This document shows positions 1 through 11,805 of a stretch of 64,000 nucleotides of DNA, one piece after another. The notes beneath the pieces are model-generated. The model was not told the DNA's origin. It was given only the letters and a program-made list of their open reading frames with translations, and did not search any database. The position numbers were made by a program, and so were the translations under genes. Source of the stretch: Thamnaconus septentrionalis (Eukaryota; Chordata; Actinopteri; Tetraodontiformes; Monacanthidae); contig CM020509.1 of NCBI GenBank assembly GCA_009823395.1, positions 20,818,501 through 20,882,500 on the forward strand. The letters run 5' to 3'. Position 1 is the first letter of the stretch. The number at the start of each line of letters is the position of its first letter.

Positions 1-160
1 ATTTTACCTTTGGAGATACAGCAACAGCATAATTTCAACGTGTAATACATACATGTGTAAAGACATGTCAGGCCGTCAATAGGATGTAAACAACACTGCC
101 AGAGCTGCATTGAACTCATTGTAGGTGTGTGAATGATCAACAATCAATATTGGCTGAAAT

Positions 161-217
161 AGAGGGCCCCAAAATCAAATTTTGCTTAGGGACCCATGGA
201 GGCTTGGGCCGGCCCTG
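161..217 (-). mobile_element. Fragment of a hAT-like transposon end
   Basis: Read on the minus strand this segment begins CAGGGCCGGCCCAAGCC and runs into a stretch alternating GGGGCCC and AAATTTTG. That resembles a transposon end common in fish genomes (from memory, hAT-type). No partner end or target duplication was found, so it is probably a truncated copy. The rest of 1-429 shows no gene. Confidence 0.4.
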
Positions 218-242
218 GTGGTGGGACTTGATTTAAAAAAAA

Positions 243-246
243 TATA

Positions 247-298
<52 letters not shown>
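243..298. repeat. (TA)n-(TAA)n microsatellite
   Basis: A short TA run changes into about 14 TAA units. Confidence 0.95.
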
Positions 299-429
299 GT
301 CATTGTTATCATCAATTTGTGTGTTACACACAGTCGGTTGTAAATACATTGTATATAGGATATCACAACATAAAGGCAATACCACTAGAAGCAACTGCAT
401 GGTATGTTGAGAAGTGAGAATAGTCAGCT

Positions 430-2580
430 TTTAAACAGACGCAATGATTTGCGTTCTCTTATATTTATGGGTAGATTGTTCCAGTCTGATGGGACTTTGT
501 ACTTAAAGGCACATCTGCCAATTAAAGGGAAAAAAGGGTTGTTGCATGTTTCTGAGAGGGTATGAAGATGTATAAGGTATCAGATATTGTTTTAAGTAAG
601 ATGGATAACTAAAGTGAAAACATTTAAAGATTAATTGATACCAGTGGTATTGTCCTCTTGAGTTGATTGGTAACCAGTTTAATGTCTTATACATGGAGCA
701 GTGGTGAGTTCGGTATGGGCACCTTAAGACAAATTGACAGAGATTATTAAGGTTGAAGATACGAATCATAGGTGTTCTGGTAGACAACATCAGCATAATC
801 TAAAATGGGTAATAACAGTTGTGTGACCATTTTCCTAGTTTGTAGATTGAAACAGTTCATGGAGTGTAATTTATTTGTGATGGACTCAATATGATGCTTG
901 AAAGTGAGCAATGGGTCGATCCAGCGGCTGAGGTGTTTGAATGAGGTCACCTGTTCAAGGGGTGAACCATCATTAAAAGAATTGGTAAGATCTGGGCTAT
1001 AACCAAGGCCTAATCTGGAGCTAAACAACATTCAACAGGATTTCTTTTTGTTTAGTAATAGTTTATTTGATAATAACCAGTTCTGAACAGCGGAAAACTG
1101 ACATTCCAGGGATCCCTCAATTATAGACGTATTATTGCCAGATGCGTATATTGCTATGTCGTCAACGTATAAATGTATTTGACAGTTAGAGCTAATTTTT
1201 GGGATGTCATTAATAAAAATGGAGAAAAGAAGCAGTCCAAGGGATGAGCCTTGTGGTACTCCTTTCTCTACAATTACGTAGTCTGATTGATTTCCAGTGA
1301 AGTTAACGCACTGACGTCTGTCATGAAGATATGAGTTCAACCAAAGGAGAGAATTTCAGGAGATACCAATTGAGTAGAGTTTGTCGAGTAGTAGATAGTG
1401 ATCAACAATGTCAAAAGCTTTAGTAACATCCAGAAAAATTGCACCAGTGAGTTGTCCATTTTCAGAAGCTGTAAATATATCATTTGTGAACTTAAGTAGA
1501 GCTGTCATGGTTGAGAAGTTTGGTCTGAAACCGGGCTGGCATGAAGACAGAATATTGCATTCAGTAAACATAGTGTGATAATTGTTTGAACATTAGCTTT
1601 TCAAAAGAAATTGTAATGGGATTAATAATGGAGATTGGGCGGTATTTATTAACGTCATTTGGATCACATCCCTTACGTAATGGAGTAACTATGACGCTTT
1701 TCCAAGCTGAAGGGAGGGAACAAGTTAGTAATGGAAGGTTGTATAGATCACAGAGGGACGACATTAAAATACGGGCTGCTAGCTTAATGAATTTTGTCTC
1801 AATGCCATCTGGGCCAAATCCACCAGATGACGGTGGAACACAGTCCTCTTTCAGTTCATTGATTGCATGTTGTACTTCAACCAGATATATCTTATGGAAA
1901 GAGAAACAAGAGTTTCTACAGGGAGAGCTAGAAGAGGAGATAGGAGCTTCAGATGGATCAAACACAAGAGAGTTACCAACAGAAGGGAAGTGCAGATTAA
2001 AAATGTTGGAGATAGTTCGTGGATCTTGAATGATTTCATTGTTGTGGCAAATTTTGGTGGTGATATTTTTGTTTGATTTGTTAAGAAGTTTATTAACCTC
2101 AGCACTGTTTAGGGTTGTGCATATTTTCAGAAAGTTGATTTTTACAGTAGTCTAATTTAGCATTACGTGCTTTCATCTAACATACGTTTCTTTAAAGTCT
2201 ATATTTTTCCCAATCAGCAGCATCTTTAGTTTCCCTTTAACTCATCCACATTTTATCCTGTCATTTAAAAAGGTTTACCAGGTCAGAATTGATCCAGGAA
2301 AGATGTTTACCTTTAGCTTTAATTTCCCTCCAGGGGGAGTGTTTGTCAATCACATTTGTAACTTCAGAATAAAAATAATTCCAGGCATCTTAAGTATGAA
2401 GTATAAGTTGAAATCTGTCCCAGTTAATTGTAATAAAGTCATGTATAAATTTATCAGTATTATTGTTTTTACTTTGCCTAACTCTACTGAGTTTTGGAGG
2501 AAGGTTCAAAGATTTCATTTTCCACACGCAGTAAATTGCAGAGTGATCACTAAAGCAGTCTCAGAATATAATTTATGTTA
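430..2580 (-). pseudogene. Decayed APE-type LINE ORF2 (endonuclease end plus reverse transcriptase)
   Basis: On the minus strand several frames in succession encode parts of one non-LTR retrotransposon polyprotein. Near 2519-2557 is the end of an apurinic-type endonuclease, with the SDHSAIY motif. Then come the RT N-terminal region, PISIINPI (about 1600-1640), QPGFRPNFST and DVTKAFDIVDH (about 1390-1550), GVPQGSSLGLLLF (about 1220-1270) and the catalytic YVDD (about 1160-1175). The RT C-terminal region with the ILDYADVVYQ and LNWLPI motifs extends to about 430. Family knowledge: this order is typical of the CR1/L2/Rex1/Jockey assemblage; the clade cannot be fixed by eye. The frame changes several times and there are stops, so the copy is dead. 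The 5' part of the endonuclease is missing; the next element starts about 20 bp beyond. Confidence 0.85.
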
Positions 2581-2599
2581 AAAGGAATTCACTTGTCAT

Positions 2600-3159
2600 G
2601 CCCAGTTCACACTGGACGCGGAAGCGCCGCGAAGCGGCGCGCGCCATCCGTTTCGCATCGTGCTCTATTTTGTGCGCGAGCCGCGAGCGATCCGCGTTAA
2701 TTGGAAAGGAAGTCGCTCAAAGAAAAACGGAAAAATCTGTTTAATTTTCAAAATGGACATTTCAAAAGAAAATACCGCGAATGACAAATACGATCATATA
2801 TGTGTTTGTTGTATTTGTCAGTATCTTGTAGTGGAGTGCGAGAGAGATGAAACGCGAGAGTGAGCCAGGGAGTGGTGGGCTGGCTACGGGATGGGTTTGG
2901 GTGTCACAAACAAACAGGGGAAGATCGAGAGAGAAGAGGCAGAGAGGATTTGTTGCGAAGTCAAGATGGGCAAGATGTAAAATTGATCTTGGAAGTGGAG
3001 AAGTAGATGGATGGGATCGTCTGCATGGGAGTAAACAGCAGCTGAGCAGAAGCGCCTGTCGACCGTCGCGGAGCCGTGCGCATCTGGTGAGCCAGAGGGC
3101 TGCAGCTTCCTTCCGATTTTCGTAGGCGCGGCACTTCCGCCTCCAGTGTGAACCCAGCC
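2600..3159. mobile_element. Non-autonomous TIR DNA element (MITE-like)
   Basis: The left end (2600-2630) and the reverse complement of the right end (3125-3159) share GTTCACACTGGA followed by GCGGAAG and GCCGCG, an imperfect inverted repeat of about 30 bp. The interior is GC-rich at both ends and carries no recognisable transposase. A convincing target-site duplication was not seen, so the superfamily is open. It abuts the broken endonuclease end of the LINE and may have inserted into it. Confidence 0.65.
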
Positions 3160-3735
3160 TTATAGTTCTAGTTGTTGCTGCTTAAAGTGGAGCTATTTGA
3201 ACTATGCTGGTATGTACTTCAATAAAAAAAAAACTGGATCATATCTTAGAGGGAGATTATTTGAGAGTGCCTGGACTTTGGGGTCACTGTTTAGTACATT
3301 TTCACGACAAGAAAAATGAAAATGTAGAAAATAACATTGGCTATTGTTAATAAAAGTGTAAACATCCAATAATGGTTCATTGGTCAGAACTATGACTGAT
3401 TACAGTTCAGTTGTGCTGCAGTTGATAAAAATCTAATTTGTACTATTGACAGTAGCAAAGCCTATCAAAATGATCCAGATGCTCATGCTAGAACTCTGGT
3501 AGGGTCACAACTTTTAATTTAGTTTAATTTTTCCAAAATTATCAACAAGTGTATTATTTCTTTAATGGCCCAAAACCTATGAGTAAATGAGTTGAATCAG
3601 TACTTTTACCAGACTTTTACCACAAGTATCTGTACTTTTAGGGTGGAGAGAGAATGTGAATAATCTTGCCTCAACATCTGGTTGGCAACTGCTTGGTTTA
3701 TTCGGCGCTCTGACGTTCTTGTTAGCTCCGGTAAG

Positions 3736-3769
<34 letters not shown>
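3736..3769. repeat. (CTA)n microsatellite
   Basis: About eleven CTA units, translating to a meaningless poly-Tyr on the plus strand. The surrounding 3160-3849 shows no gene. Confidence 0.95.
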
Positions 3770-3857
3770 CCGGACTTCCACTTGTCTGACACCACTCAGT
3801 GCGTCACTATAATCCATATTGCCGGAAACTTGTGCAATTGTTCCATGTTGTGTAGAG

Positions 3858-5222
3858 CAGGGGTCATCAACCTTTTTGAACATGAAAACTACCTCATGGG
3901 TACTTTTTCATACAAAGGGCTACCAGTTTGCTAAACTCTGTTGAAATAACATGTTTTCTCAGCCTTTAGTTATATAATATTATTAATGATACTCATCTAT
4001 ATGAAGACACTAATTATGTTAAATTCTCACAATAATTATTTGCAAATACTTCATGTATAATAAAATATTTTTAATCATTTGATTTTCAAGATATTGACAT
4101 TTTCTAATCTATATAAATGGAAGTGTGATTACAAAAGAATAGCAACAGCAAAAAATAACATTTTGGATGCAGCTCACTAAGGGGCTTTTTATACGGAGAC
4201 AGATATTTTCTCAAAACTGCACATTTTCGAAAACGCTCTTAAAAAAAAACCTGTTTACATGAAGCCGTCTTCAAAAATTTTCCAGTTTACACGGAAACAC
4301 TGGAAATGACTGAAAACAATGTAGTACCTAAGCCTGGCCTGGTGTGGTGCCGCAGTTAAGTTTAATTATTAATATTATTTTCTTATTAATAATTATTAAT
4401 AAGAAAAAGAACGCCTGGGGCATGCCGTGTTTCAAGAAGCAGTAGCTCGCCTTGCTAACATTAGCGCCACTCAGAACAAAAAGAAAGTTCAGTCATGAAA
4501 AGACTCTGTGAATAAGCAACTGACTTGAACTTTTACTTGGAGTTACTTTAGAACACGGAGCCTTAAATGTTCCATGTTAAGGTTGACTGGGAGTCGTGCC
4601 AGTAAAAGTTCAGTAACATTTTTGTAATTTGGGTTTCCTGCCTCAATATCCCAGTCCGCCGAGCCAAAAGAAAATCAATAAAGGGACAGGAGGTTTGCAA
4701 ATCGCTTCCGTTGTTTTAGTTTTCACTTTACACACAATCCACGATCGATCCACGAGCACCGTGTGCTATTGTTCACTATTGTTTGCAGTTTGTTGTAGTG
4801 GAGTTTAATGGGGAGACTGCAGGCTGATCATTAGTAGCAGTAACAAGTCCGTTGCCTGACGTCGCTGTTGTGAGTCGTCGTATGCACCTCGCGGTCGTTC
4901 AGGTTGCAGGGTAGGGGTGGGGTTTAGAGCTGTGACATCAGCGTTTCCAAAAAAGATCAGTTTCGGCGTTTGGACAAATGCGGGCAAGGTGGCGTTATTT
5001 AAACTTATCCACCCTGAGGAGCGTTTTTGAAAATGTGTGGTTTCGGTTTTTGTAGTTTCAGTGAAAACGCCGGCTTTGTGTAAACGCAATGTTGAACCGA
5101 CTTAATATTTCTACGTTTTATAACCGGGGCAACTTGTGCTATTTTTAGAATAGGCGTGCAGGCGACTCATGGAGTCCTTTCGGGCTGCCTGGTGCCTGCG
5201 GGCACGGCGTTGGTGACCCCTG
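3858..5222. mobile_element. hAT-type non-autonomous element with 8-bp TSD
   Basis: The left end is CAGGGGTCATCAACC and the right end is the complement of CAGGGGTCACCAACG, matching at 13 of 15 positions. Flanks are GTGTAGAG (3850-3857) and GTCTAGAG (5223-5230), seven of eight identical. An 8-bp duplication with CAGGG-type ends is characteristic of hAT transposons. The interior holds no transposase. It contains a second inverted-repeat segment (4183-5095), so the element appears to be composite. Confidence 0.85.
4183..5095. repeat. Inverted-repeat segment nested in the hAT element
   Basis: ACATTTTC followed by GAAAACGCTC at 4221-4238 is matched by its near reverse complement at about 5020-5038. 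Further A-rich similarity continues outward to about 4183 and 5095. This is the layout of a second foldback or MITE inserted in the first. An open frame of 94 codons on the minus strand (4805-5089) is not recognisable as a protein. Confidence 0.45.
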
Positions 5223-5326
5223 GTCTAGAGTATAAAATAAAATGCGATATATTTTTTAACGCTGTCATTTTTTTTACGAGTTAATTATCAAATTAATGCA
5301 ATAACGTTCTGACCCATATACACACA

Positions 5327-6582
5327 CAGTGGGGCAAAAAAAGCAGCAATGGTCAAGACCAAACAGCTGTCTAAGGAAACCAGGGACAAGATTGTACCAC
5401 TGCAAGACTGGGATGAGCCAAGCTACAATAGGCAAGCAGCTTGGCGAGAAGAGATTAACTGTTGTCGTAATTATTAGAAAATAGAATAAATACAAAATCA
5501 CTGACAATCTCCCTTGACCTGGGGCTCCATGCAAGATCTCAACTCGTGTGGTACAAGTGATCTTGAAAACGGTGAAGAAACAGCCCAAAATTACACAGGG
5601 GGTGCAATGACCAGTTCAGAGAGCTGGGACCACAGTAACAAAGATTATGATTAGTAACACACTGCATCGTCATGGATTAAAATCCTGCAGTGCTTGAAAA
5701 GTCTCCCTGCTTAAGCCAGCACATGTCCAGGGCCCATGTAAAGCTTGCCAGAGACCATCTGGATGATCCAGAGGAAGACTGGGAGAATGTCATGTGGTCA
5801 GAGACCGAAATGGAACTTTTTAGTATAAACGCCACTCGACCTGTTTGGAGGGGTGAAGAACACCGAGTCGCATCCCAACAACAGCATACCCACTGTGCAG
5901 CATGGGAGTTGGAAACATTATGCTTTGGGGCTGCTTTTCTGCGAAGGGGACGGACCGAGTAATCCGCATTAAGGAAAGGATGAATGGATGTGTCGTGAGA
6001 TTCAGATTCTGGGCAAACACCTCCTACCATCATTGAGAGCATTGAGGATGAAACGTGGCTGGATCTTCCAGCATGACAATGATCCCAAACACGCCGCCCA
6101 GGCAACGAAGGAGTGGCTACGTAAAAAGCATTTCAAGGTTCTGGAGTGGCGTAAGCCAGTCTCCGGACCTCAATCCAATAGAGGATATGTGGAGGGAGTT
6201 GAAAGTCGGTGCTGCCCTGTGACAGCCCCAAAACATCACAGCTCTTGAGAAGATCTGCATGAAAGAATAGGCCGAAATACCGGCTACAGTGTGTGCAAAC
6301 CTGACCGACAGAAAATGTTGACCTCTGTCATTGCCAACAAGGGTTACATTACGAAGTACTGAGGGGAACTTTTGTTATTGATCAAATTCTTATTTTCTCC
6401 ATCATTATACAAATGAATTCTTTATAAATCATACAATATAATTTCCTGGATTTTTTTTTTTTTTTGCATCCTGTCTCTCACAGTTGAAGTGTACTGATGG
6501 TGAACATTCCAGACCTCTCTCAACTTTTGAAGTGGGACAACTTGCAGAATTGGTGGCTGCCAAAAACTTCTTTGCCCCACTG
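5327..6582. mobile_element. Tc1/mariner-like element, degenerate
   Basis: The ends are CAGTGGGGCAAAAAA (5327-5341) and the complement TTTGCCCCACTG (6571-6582), enclosing a decayed Tc1 transposase. The expected TA target duplication is not intact next to either end (CA on the left, TT on the right), so the borders are eroded. Confidence 0.9.
5349..6362 (+). pseudogene. Tc1-like DDE transposase, broken
   Basis: The start ATGGTCAAGACCAAACAGC gives MVKTKQLSKETRDKIV, a typical fish Tc1 beginning with its paired-type DNA-binding region. Later segments keep HVKLARDHLDD and ENVMWSETEMELF (about 5735-5825, around the first catalytic Asp). [11 protein letters not shown] (about 6060-6095) contains the second catalytic Asp. 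The end is VANKGYITKY-like with TGA at 6360-6362. In-frame stops lie near 5476 and elsewhere, and frames change at least three times. The order and length of about 340 codons fit a full-length but inactive copy. Confidence 0.9.
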
Positions 6583-6622
6583 TTTATGTAGAGACACAGA
6601 TGTGTGTGTACGCGCACGCACA

Positions 6623-6658
<36 letters not shown>
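6623..6658. repeat. (TG)n-(TA)n microsatellite
   Basis: A TG run changes directly to TA, just outside the right end of the Tc1-like element. Confidence 0.95.
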
Positions 6659-6693
6659 AGATAATACCATTTTTTTTTTCTGTCTTCCATCAG

Positions 6694-6731
6694 CAGGACT
6701 TGGATCCTGACTCAACCAGGTGGATTTTCAG
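6694..6731 (+). other. Possible 38-bp exon (unassigned)
   Basis: A T-rich tract followed by CCATCAG precedes 38 bp that stay open in one frame (QDLDPDSTRWIF) and are followed by the strong donor GTGAGT. The signals fit a micro-exon, but no neighbouring exon of the same gene could be recognised. It may be chance. The following 6732-7392 contains only a short (CA)n tract near 6981-7007 and nothing recognisable. Confidence 0.15.
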
Positions 6732-7392
6732 GTGAGTCGTCTTTTTGTGAACGAACCGCTGAGCCTCCACTCCACTCCACTTCCTGTCCTCTTCACATTG
6801 CCACCTTCCACAGCACAGCATCCATTATTTAAAACACACAACAGGAAATAAAAGAAAAGACAGAGAGAGAGAAAAACGATCTTTGCAGACTCTTTTCCTC
6901 TGAGCGAAACCTCGGCACACGAAGCCTGCAGCAAATTGTGCGACTGAATTGCACTGTGAACAAAACAACTCATCAGCTCACACGCACACACACACAGACA
7001 CACACAGGTGGTGTGGCAGACACACTTTCTGTTGTGGTGTCGCCGTGAGAAGTTGGAAAACTGATTTGTCAGGGCGAAACGAATCAATGAGTCATTTCAT
7101 ACAGCCTGAGTTTTTTTGTTTGATACGTTTTTACACAAACTATTGCAGTGTGTCGGACGTGCCGGGTTTTCTCTGGAAGTTGGATGCTACAGAACTCCGC
7201 TGCTAAATTGTGACTCACGTTTTTGTTCTGAACGGGTTCGTGTTCATAAACTCTATTTTTGGTTTGTGTGTGTGGAAGGTAAAAAGCCGGAATTAGCATC
7301 AGGCTAACAATGTAGCTTTGATCCTGACTCTCTTCTTTTTGTTTTTCCTTCAGGAAAAAAAAATATTATAATACTATAATACTAGCTAGCGG

Positions 7393-7745
7393 CAGGGCTG
7401 CGCCAGACTCATTTGAATGTATTTAAATTAGTCATTACGCGCAAAATGACACCCCCTTCTATGCAAATATGCCTCATTCATTGCACTCACATCCGCACGT
7501 GATTTGACAGACATGAAAACCGCCAGCCAAAACCAAGCGCAGTTTACATCTGTCAAGTGTTTCTGGCGTCAGAACGACTCTCTGATCATGAGGTGGGTGT
7601 ATATAGAAAAATATCACACATACACTCACACACACACATCTTATCAAATATAAAATCTATTTATTTATTTATTAAGAATGCAAACATTGATAAGTTACAA
7701 GTTGACTTACACTTAAAACCTGCACTTACTCGATCAGATCAGAAA
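7393..7745 (-). mobile_element. Partial copy of the 50849-51534 element
   Basis: The reverse complement of this stretch matches about 51045-51405 over some 350 bp, including CGATCAGATCAG, TTTTGGCTGGCGG, TTTGCATAGAAGG and CAAATGAGTCTGGCGCAGCC. The copy lacks both terminal inverted repeats of the other copy, so it is an internal or truncated fragment. The following 7746-8147 shows no recognisable gene. Confidence 0.7.
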
Positions 7746-8145
7746 CTAGATAGCTAAAAATCACACTCAGGGGGTAGTTACTGTAAAATATATAACACAA
7801 TGAAATATATATAAATATACTGACGCGCCTTGACCACCTTCCAATCATGACTGCGGCCGTAATTCCTGGAGCGCCAGAGTTTCTCTTTGTGAAATCAGAC
7901 TACTTAAAATTAACTGAAGGTTCGGGTTCGTTCTTGCCGCAAAATAAACCACACTGGTATTCATATTGCAACATTCCTGACATGTGTTCAGTTTTGTATG
8001 TGTTCCACTGTTTCTTAATCTTTGTGTTGCTGTTCGTATGGGGCGAAGGTGCTATACTCCCCCGTTAAAGAGGATGACAGAGACCGGTGTCTGTATTGTG
8101 AAGACATACTGGATTTAGTTTTTCTGCGCTCAGGTGCTGCTGCTG

Positions 8146-8147
<2 letters not shown>

Positions 8148-8194
<47 letters not shown>
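8148..8194. repeat. (GT)n microsatellite after (GCT)5
   Basis: About 23 GT units. Confidence 0.98.
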
Positions 8195-8195
<1 letters not shown>

Positions 8196-8493
8196 CACTT
8201 CCTCTGCAGACGAGGAAGTAGCTTCACGGTGTTACACTGGAACGTTTCACATTTGTGAACAACTTCAGACGCTGTTAGCATCAGTCGCTAAAATTGTGAC
8301 TCCGCCGTCTGTCTGTTAGCATGAGGCTTCGGAGCAGCCGATGACTCCCCCCACTCCTGTGTTAGTTGTAGCATGACGCAGCACACTACATCTGATTAGC
8401 CACCGAGTCTGTTAGCATTATCGGTAGGAAGTTGCGCTCGTTAGCTCGTCATTCTACCCCTGGTCGACACCTGTTTTTCACCCACCACGCCTT

Positions 8494-8690
8494 CTACTTC
8501 CTGTCTGTGGCAACTACTTCCTGTCTGTTTTTGCCACTTCCTGTCTGTGGCAGCCACTCCCTGTCTGCTGTCACCACTTCCTGTCTGTTGTCACCACTTC
8601 CTGTCTGTGGCAGTCACTTCCTGTCTGTGGAAGCCACTACCTGTTTGTGGCAGCCACTCCCTCTCTGCTGTCGCTACTTCCAGTCTGTTG
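8494..8690. repeat. Minisatellite of CCACTTCCTGTCTGTGGCA-type units
   Basis: About eight imperfect units of 20-24 bp around CACTTCCTGTCTG repeat head to tail. Related single units also occur at about 28680-28700. The open frames across it are low-complexity artefacts. Confidence 0.85.
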
Positions 8691-8691
8691 C

Positions 8692-8737
8692 CTATGGAAG
8701 ATAATCAGTGCCATCTGGTTTTGAATCTGAATTTCTA
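8692..8737. repeat. Inverted copy partner of 28611-28658
   Basis: CTATGGAAGATAA, CAGTGCCATCTG and TTTGAATCTGAATTTCTA reappear reverse-complemented about 20 kb away, beside the same CACTTCCTGTCTG unit. This suggests one dispersed repeat family in two orientations. 8741-9106 shows no gene. Confidence 0.7.
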
Positions 8738-9114
8738 ATACTAAATTTTTCCAGCATCAAAACCAGACCTTGAATTTTGAGAACCATCAAATCTGTAGCA
8801 CTGAATTTTGTAATGCATATTTTGAAATAAATTCAGTGTAATACAAATTTGATGTCTCTCAATGTTCAGATTTTGAAAATTTGCACACAAAAAATTCAAC
8901 ATCTTCAAAAATTCTGTGAAAAAAATATTCAACTTTTAAAAAATTCAATACCAGTTCCTGCCAAGAGGGTGAAGCCATTTGATGTGGCTGTTTAATTTGC
9001 TCCCAAAGCAATGTGAAAAGACCCCAAAAGCGCAAGAGCAATTAGTCCATATGCGTGCAGGACTGGGACGTAGAACTGCTCATGTGGATGAAAGCACAAC
9101 AAATGAAGAGGTGA

Positions 9115-9895
9115 GGTAACACTTTATAATAAGTACACACTATTAAGCATTAGTTCAGCATTAGTTGAGCATTAATAAATACAGAATGCATCATTTATAA
9201 ATCATGTTTCTGACATAAGTTCTCATTAGTATGTAGTTTATAACATGTTTAACTCATCAATAACAAGCAAACTAATTGTGTTTTCGCAAATACTAAATGT
9301 TTCATTTATAAATCATGTTTCTGACATGAATACTGATTAGTATGTAGTTTATAAATACTGTTATAAATGTTTTACTCATCATTAATAAGCTCATCTGTAG
9401 CATGCTCAATGGTTAGAAATTGTGTTCATAAATGTTTTTATAAAAAACTTACAATTCTATTTTCCAATAGAGGGCCTATAAACAGTTATTAAATTAGCTA
9501 TTTATTAAATCTGGTACTTGCAAAGCAATTAGTACCCGTTAATTGAGTATTTTGTGTGAGCTCATCTAAAGTGAGCACGATCTATGCCTTATCAAGCGTT
9601 TGCAAATGAGATTTAAAGGCTGGCAATGCCTCAAGACTCACCAAAGTCTCAGTTGTCTTCCCAGACAAAGAAAAGACACAAAATAAAGGAATACAGAACA
9701 TATTGCACTTATTTTATTGCAACTTCTCAACTGTTCAAATGTTCAAAATCATTATCAAAAAAATAAAGTCAGTGTCATAATTCAAAAGAAATATGAAATA
9801 TTATCTCAAAGAACATTTTCAAAACTTTTTCAGACAGATAAAATAAATATACTAAACACAAGATAAAATAATACAGGAAATATAACTTCATGATG
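9115..9895 (+). repeat. Left long terminal inverted repeat
   Basis: It matches the reverse complement of 17345-18007 almost continuously, including CAGTTGTCTTCCCAGACAAA and CAGACAGATAAAAT. It is longer than the right arm because of an internal tandem duplication (two TTTCATTTATAAATCATGTT-type copies near 9195-9330). Confidence 0.9.
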
Positions 9896-10289
9896 CTACA
9901 AAAACAAAGTACACTGATTCCTTTGAATCTGTCTCAGCCATCTCCCACAGAAAGATAAATTCTTGCTAAGAACGGTAACACTGATTGCATATGACTAGTT
10001 GTACTTTTTGGAAATGTCATGAATCAGTCTGCCAAATGCACCATTGCGGTGTTTTTTTGTGGTTCCACTCAATAACTGAAAGGTGGTCAGATGATTGTAC
10101 AGGGGAGATGTTCTTCCTGCTGTGGCATCACTGCCTGACGAACTTCTGCCGGTGCCATTGGGTCAGCTGCAGGGTCGTCAGCTGGAGACCGCTGTTCACT
10201 GATGTTTCGCCCCCTATACCAGTACACCTCCCGGCGGGGGGGCCGGTGGCTTGTTGGGGACGTCTCCCCGCCACCCCCTGCAGCTGCCT

Positions 10290-11640
10290 TTACAGTGGTG
10301 TTGATCCCGAACCGCTATCCCTCCTCCGGAGCCATAGCCAATGGCTCGATCTGTCTGCCTCTTCTCCCAGCTCCTTCACGGCTCTTCGCAGGTTTGCTCC
10401 TGCTACGCCTACATCCCTGAGCAGCTGGACTGCTGATCTGCCGACGAAGCCCCGGCACCCAACTTCCACGGGGTGAATCCTGGCTTTCCACCCAGACTCT
10501 TGGCACTCCGCTGCCAGCTCGGTGTACTTGAGGTACTTCCTCTCATGCGCTGTGGTCATGCCCTCTTCCCAGGGGATGGTGAGCTCGATCCGGAGGACCC
10601 TTTTTTCCACCGACGACCACATGACGATGTCTGGCCGGAGAGTAGTTGTTAGGATCTCTCTTGGGAAGACCAGCTGCTTTTTGAGGTCTACCATCATCTG
10701 CCATTCTTTCCCCGGGGTGAGGGTGTGCTGCCAGGCTTCACAAACCCGGTCACGGCTGGCTTTGTCACTGCAGGGGCACGGTTTGCTGCTACCCTCCCGC
10801 TCTCCAGGACCTCAGCCAGCTTGGACAAGACTTGGTCGTGCCACCTAAAGCGTCCCTGGGTCAGCGCCACCTTAGCGCCACACAGAGGACAGCTTACTTC
10901 CTCTCCAAACCATTGGGAGAGGTTCCGGGGGTATGGAAGAGTATCATAGGTCACTTTAAACAGGAAGCTAAGCCTGGCTTGTGGCATCCTCCAGATGTCT
11001 GCCTAGGTGATGTGCCTGTCTACAGCGGCTTCCCATCGTGTCCACGCCCCTTGGTTGCCCTGGGATATCGCCTTTTTGCTGCCTCTTGCTCGCTTTTGAC
11101 CAGAACTGCTGCGGCTCTCCCCAGCCTAGGCCGGCACGACTGGTCTGTACTGCCCCCAATCACCTCTCTGTGTCTCAGCGTTGAGACGGCGTGGTCTACC
11201 TCAGCCTGCGCCTTCCATTTACGGACTGTGCTGATGGTAACTTTTGCACTCCGTATGAGGGGGTCCGCTGAGTCTTTCAGCTCCAGTACGAGCCTTGCCT
11301 TCTCTTGCTTGTACCCTAGGGAGATTGGGCTTGAGCGGGAGCCTCACCATGTTCCGGCCAAAGAGGCCAAGCAGCGGGGTAGTCCCAGCCATTTGCGGAT
11401 TTAGCTGTTGGCAAGGCTGTCCATCCTGCTAACCGATGTTATGGGAATCTCGCTGATCTTTAGCGGCCACATCACCCGCTGGTCAAGAGTGTGCTGGTAG
11501 CACCACACTTTATGCTTCCCGGGCAGGTGGCTCTGCTCGTAAGGTAAAGTAAACTGTCAGTGCGATTTCCCCTAAGCCTCCAAGATCTGTTCCTTGTAGG
11601 ATCTGCAGGCCCTCTCAAGATGCTGAGTACGGGCACCAGT
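10290..11640 (-). pseudogene. Non-LTR retroelement RT C-terminal and nuclease-like region, broken
   Basis: Read on the minus strand, frames in order give WCYQHTLDQRVMWPLKISE and RKWLGLPRCL (about 11520-11340), then the WTRWEAAV-like region. PLCGAKVALTQGRF (about 10850) carries a CxxC remnant. The last part is PREILTTTLRPDIVMWS, RIELTIPWEEG and KYLKYTELAAE, ending VGCRGFVGRSA (10697-10290). Family knowledge: this order recurs in fish retroelement polyproteins. The RPD...ELT...KY pattern resembles a restriction-like endonuclease (PD-D/ExK) fold, as in R2/NeSL-type elements; that label is inference. Stops and frame shifts separate the pieces and the RT catalytic core is absent. Base composition is much more GC-rich than the surrounding arms, which suggests insertion into the larger element. 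Confidence 0.65.
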
Positions 11641-11805
11641 TTGGGGATCTACATACCACCTACTATGGTTGACAGTGTGATGGTTTTACCCTAGTGCAGA
11701 TATAACCGGTCTTGCTGCACACCACTTCGCCTTCAACCTCCGCGCTATGACCTCGCGAGAGTGATGACAGAACGCTGTGGAACTGCTTCAACTGGTGTTT
11801 ATTTT

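Noticed and set aside
1586..2029. 147-codon plus-strand frame
   Set aside because: It is antisense to the LINE reverse transcriptase, which has clear motifs on the minus strand.
10832..11404. 190-codon plus-strand frame
   Set aside because: Antisense to the retroelement fragment, whose minus-strand motifs are recognisable.
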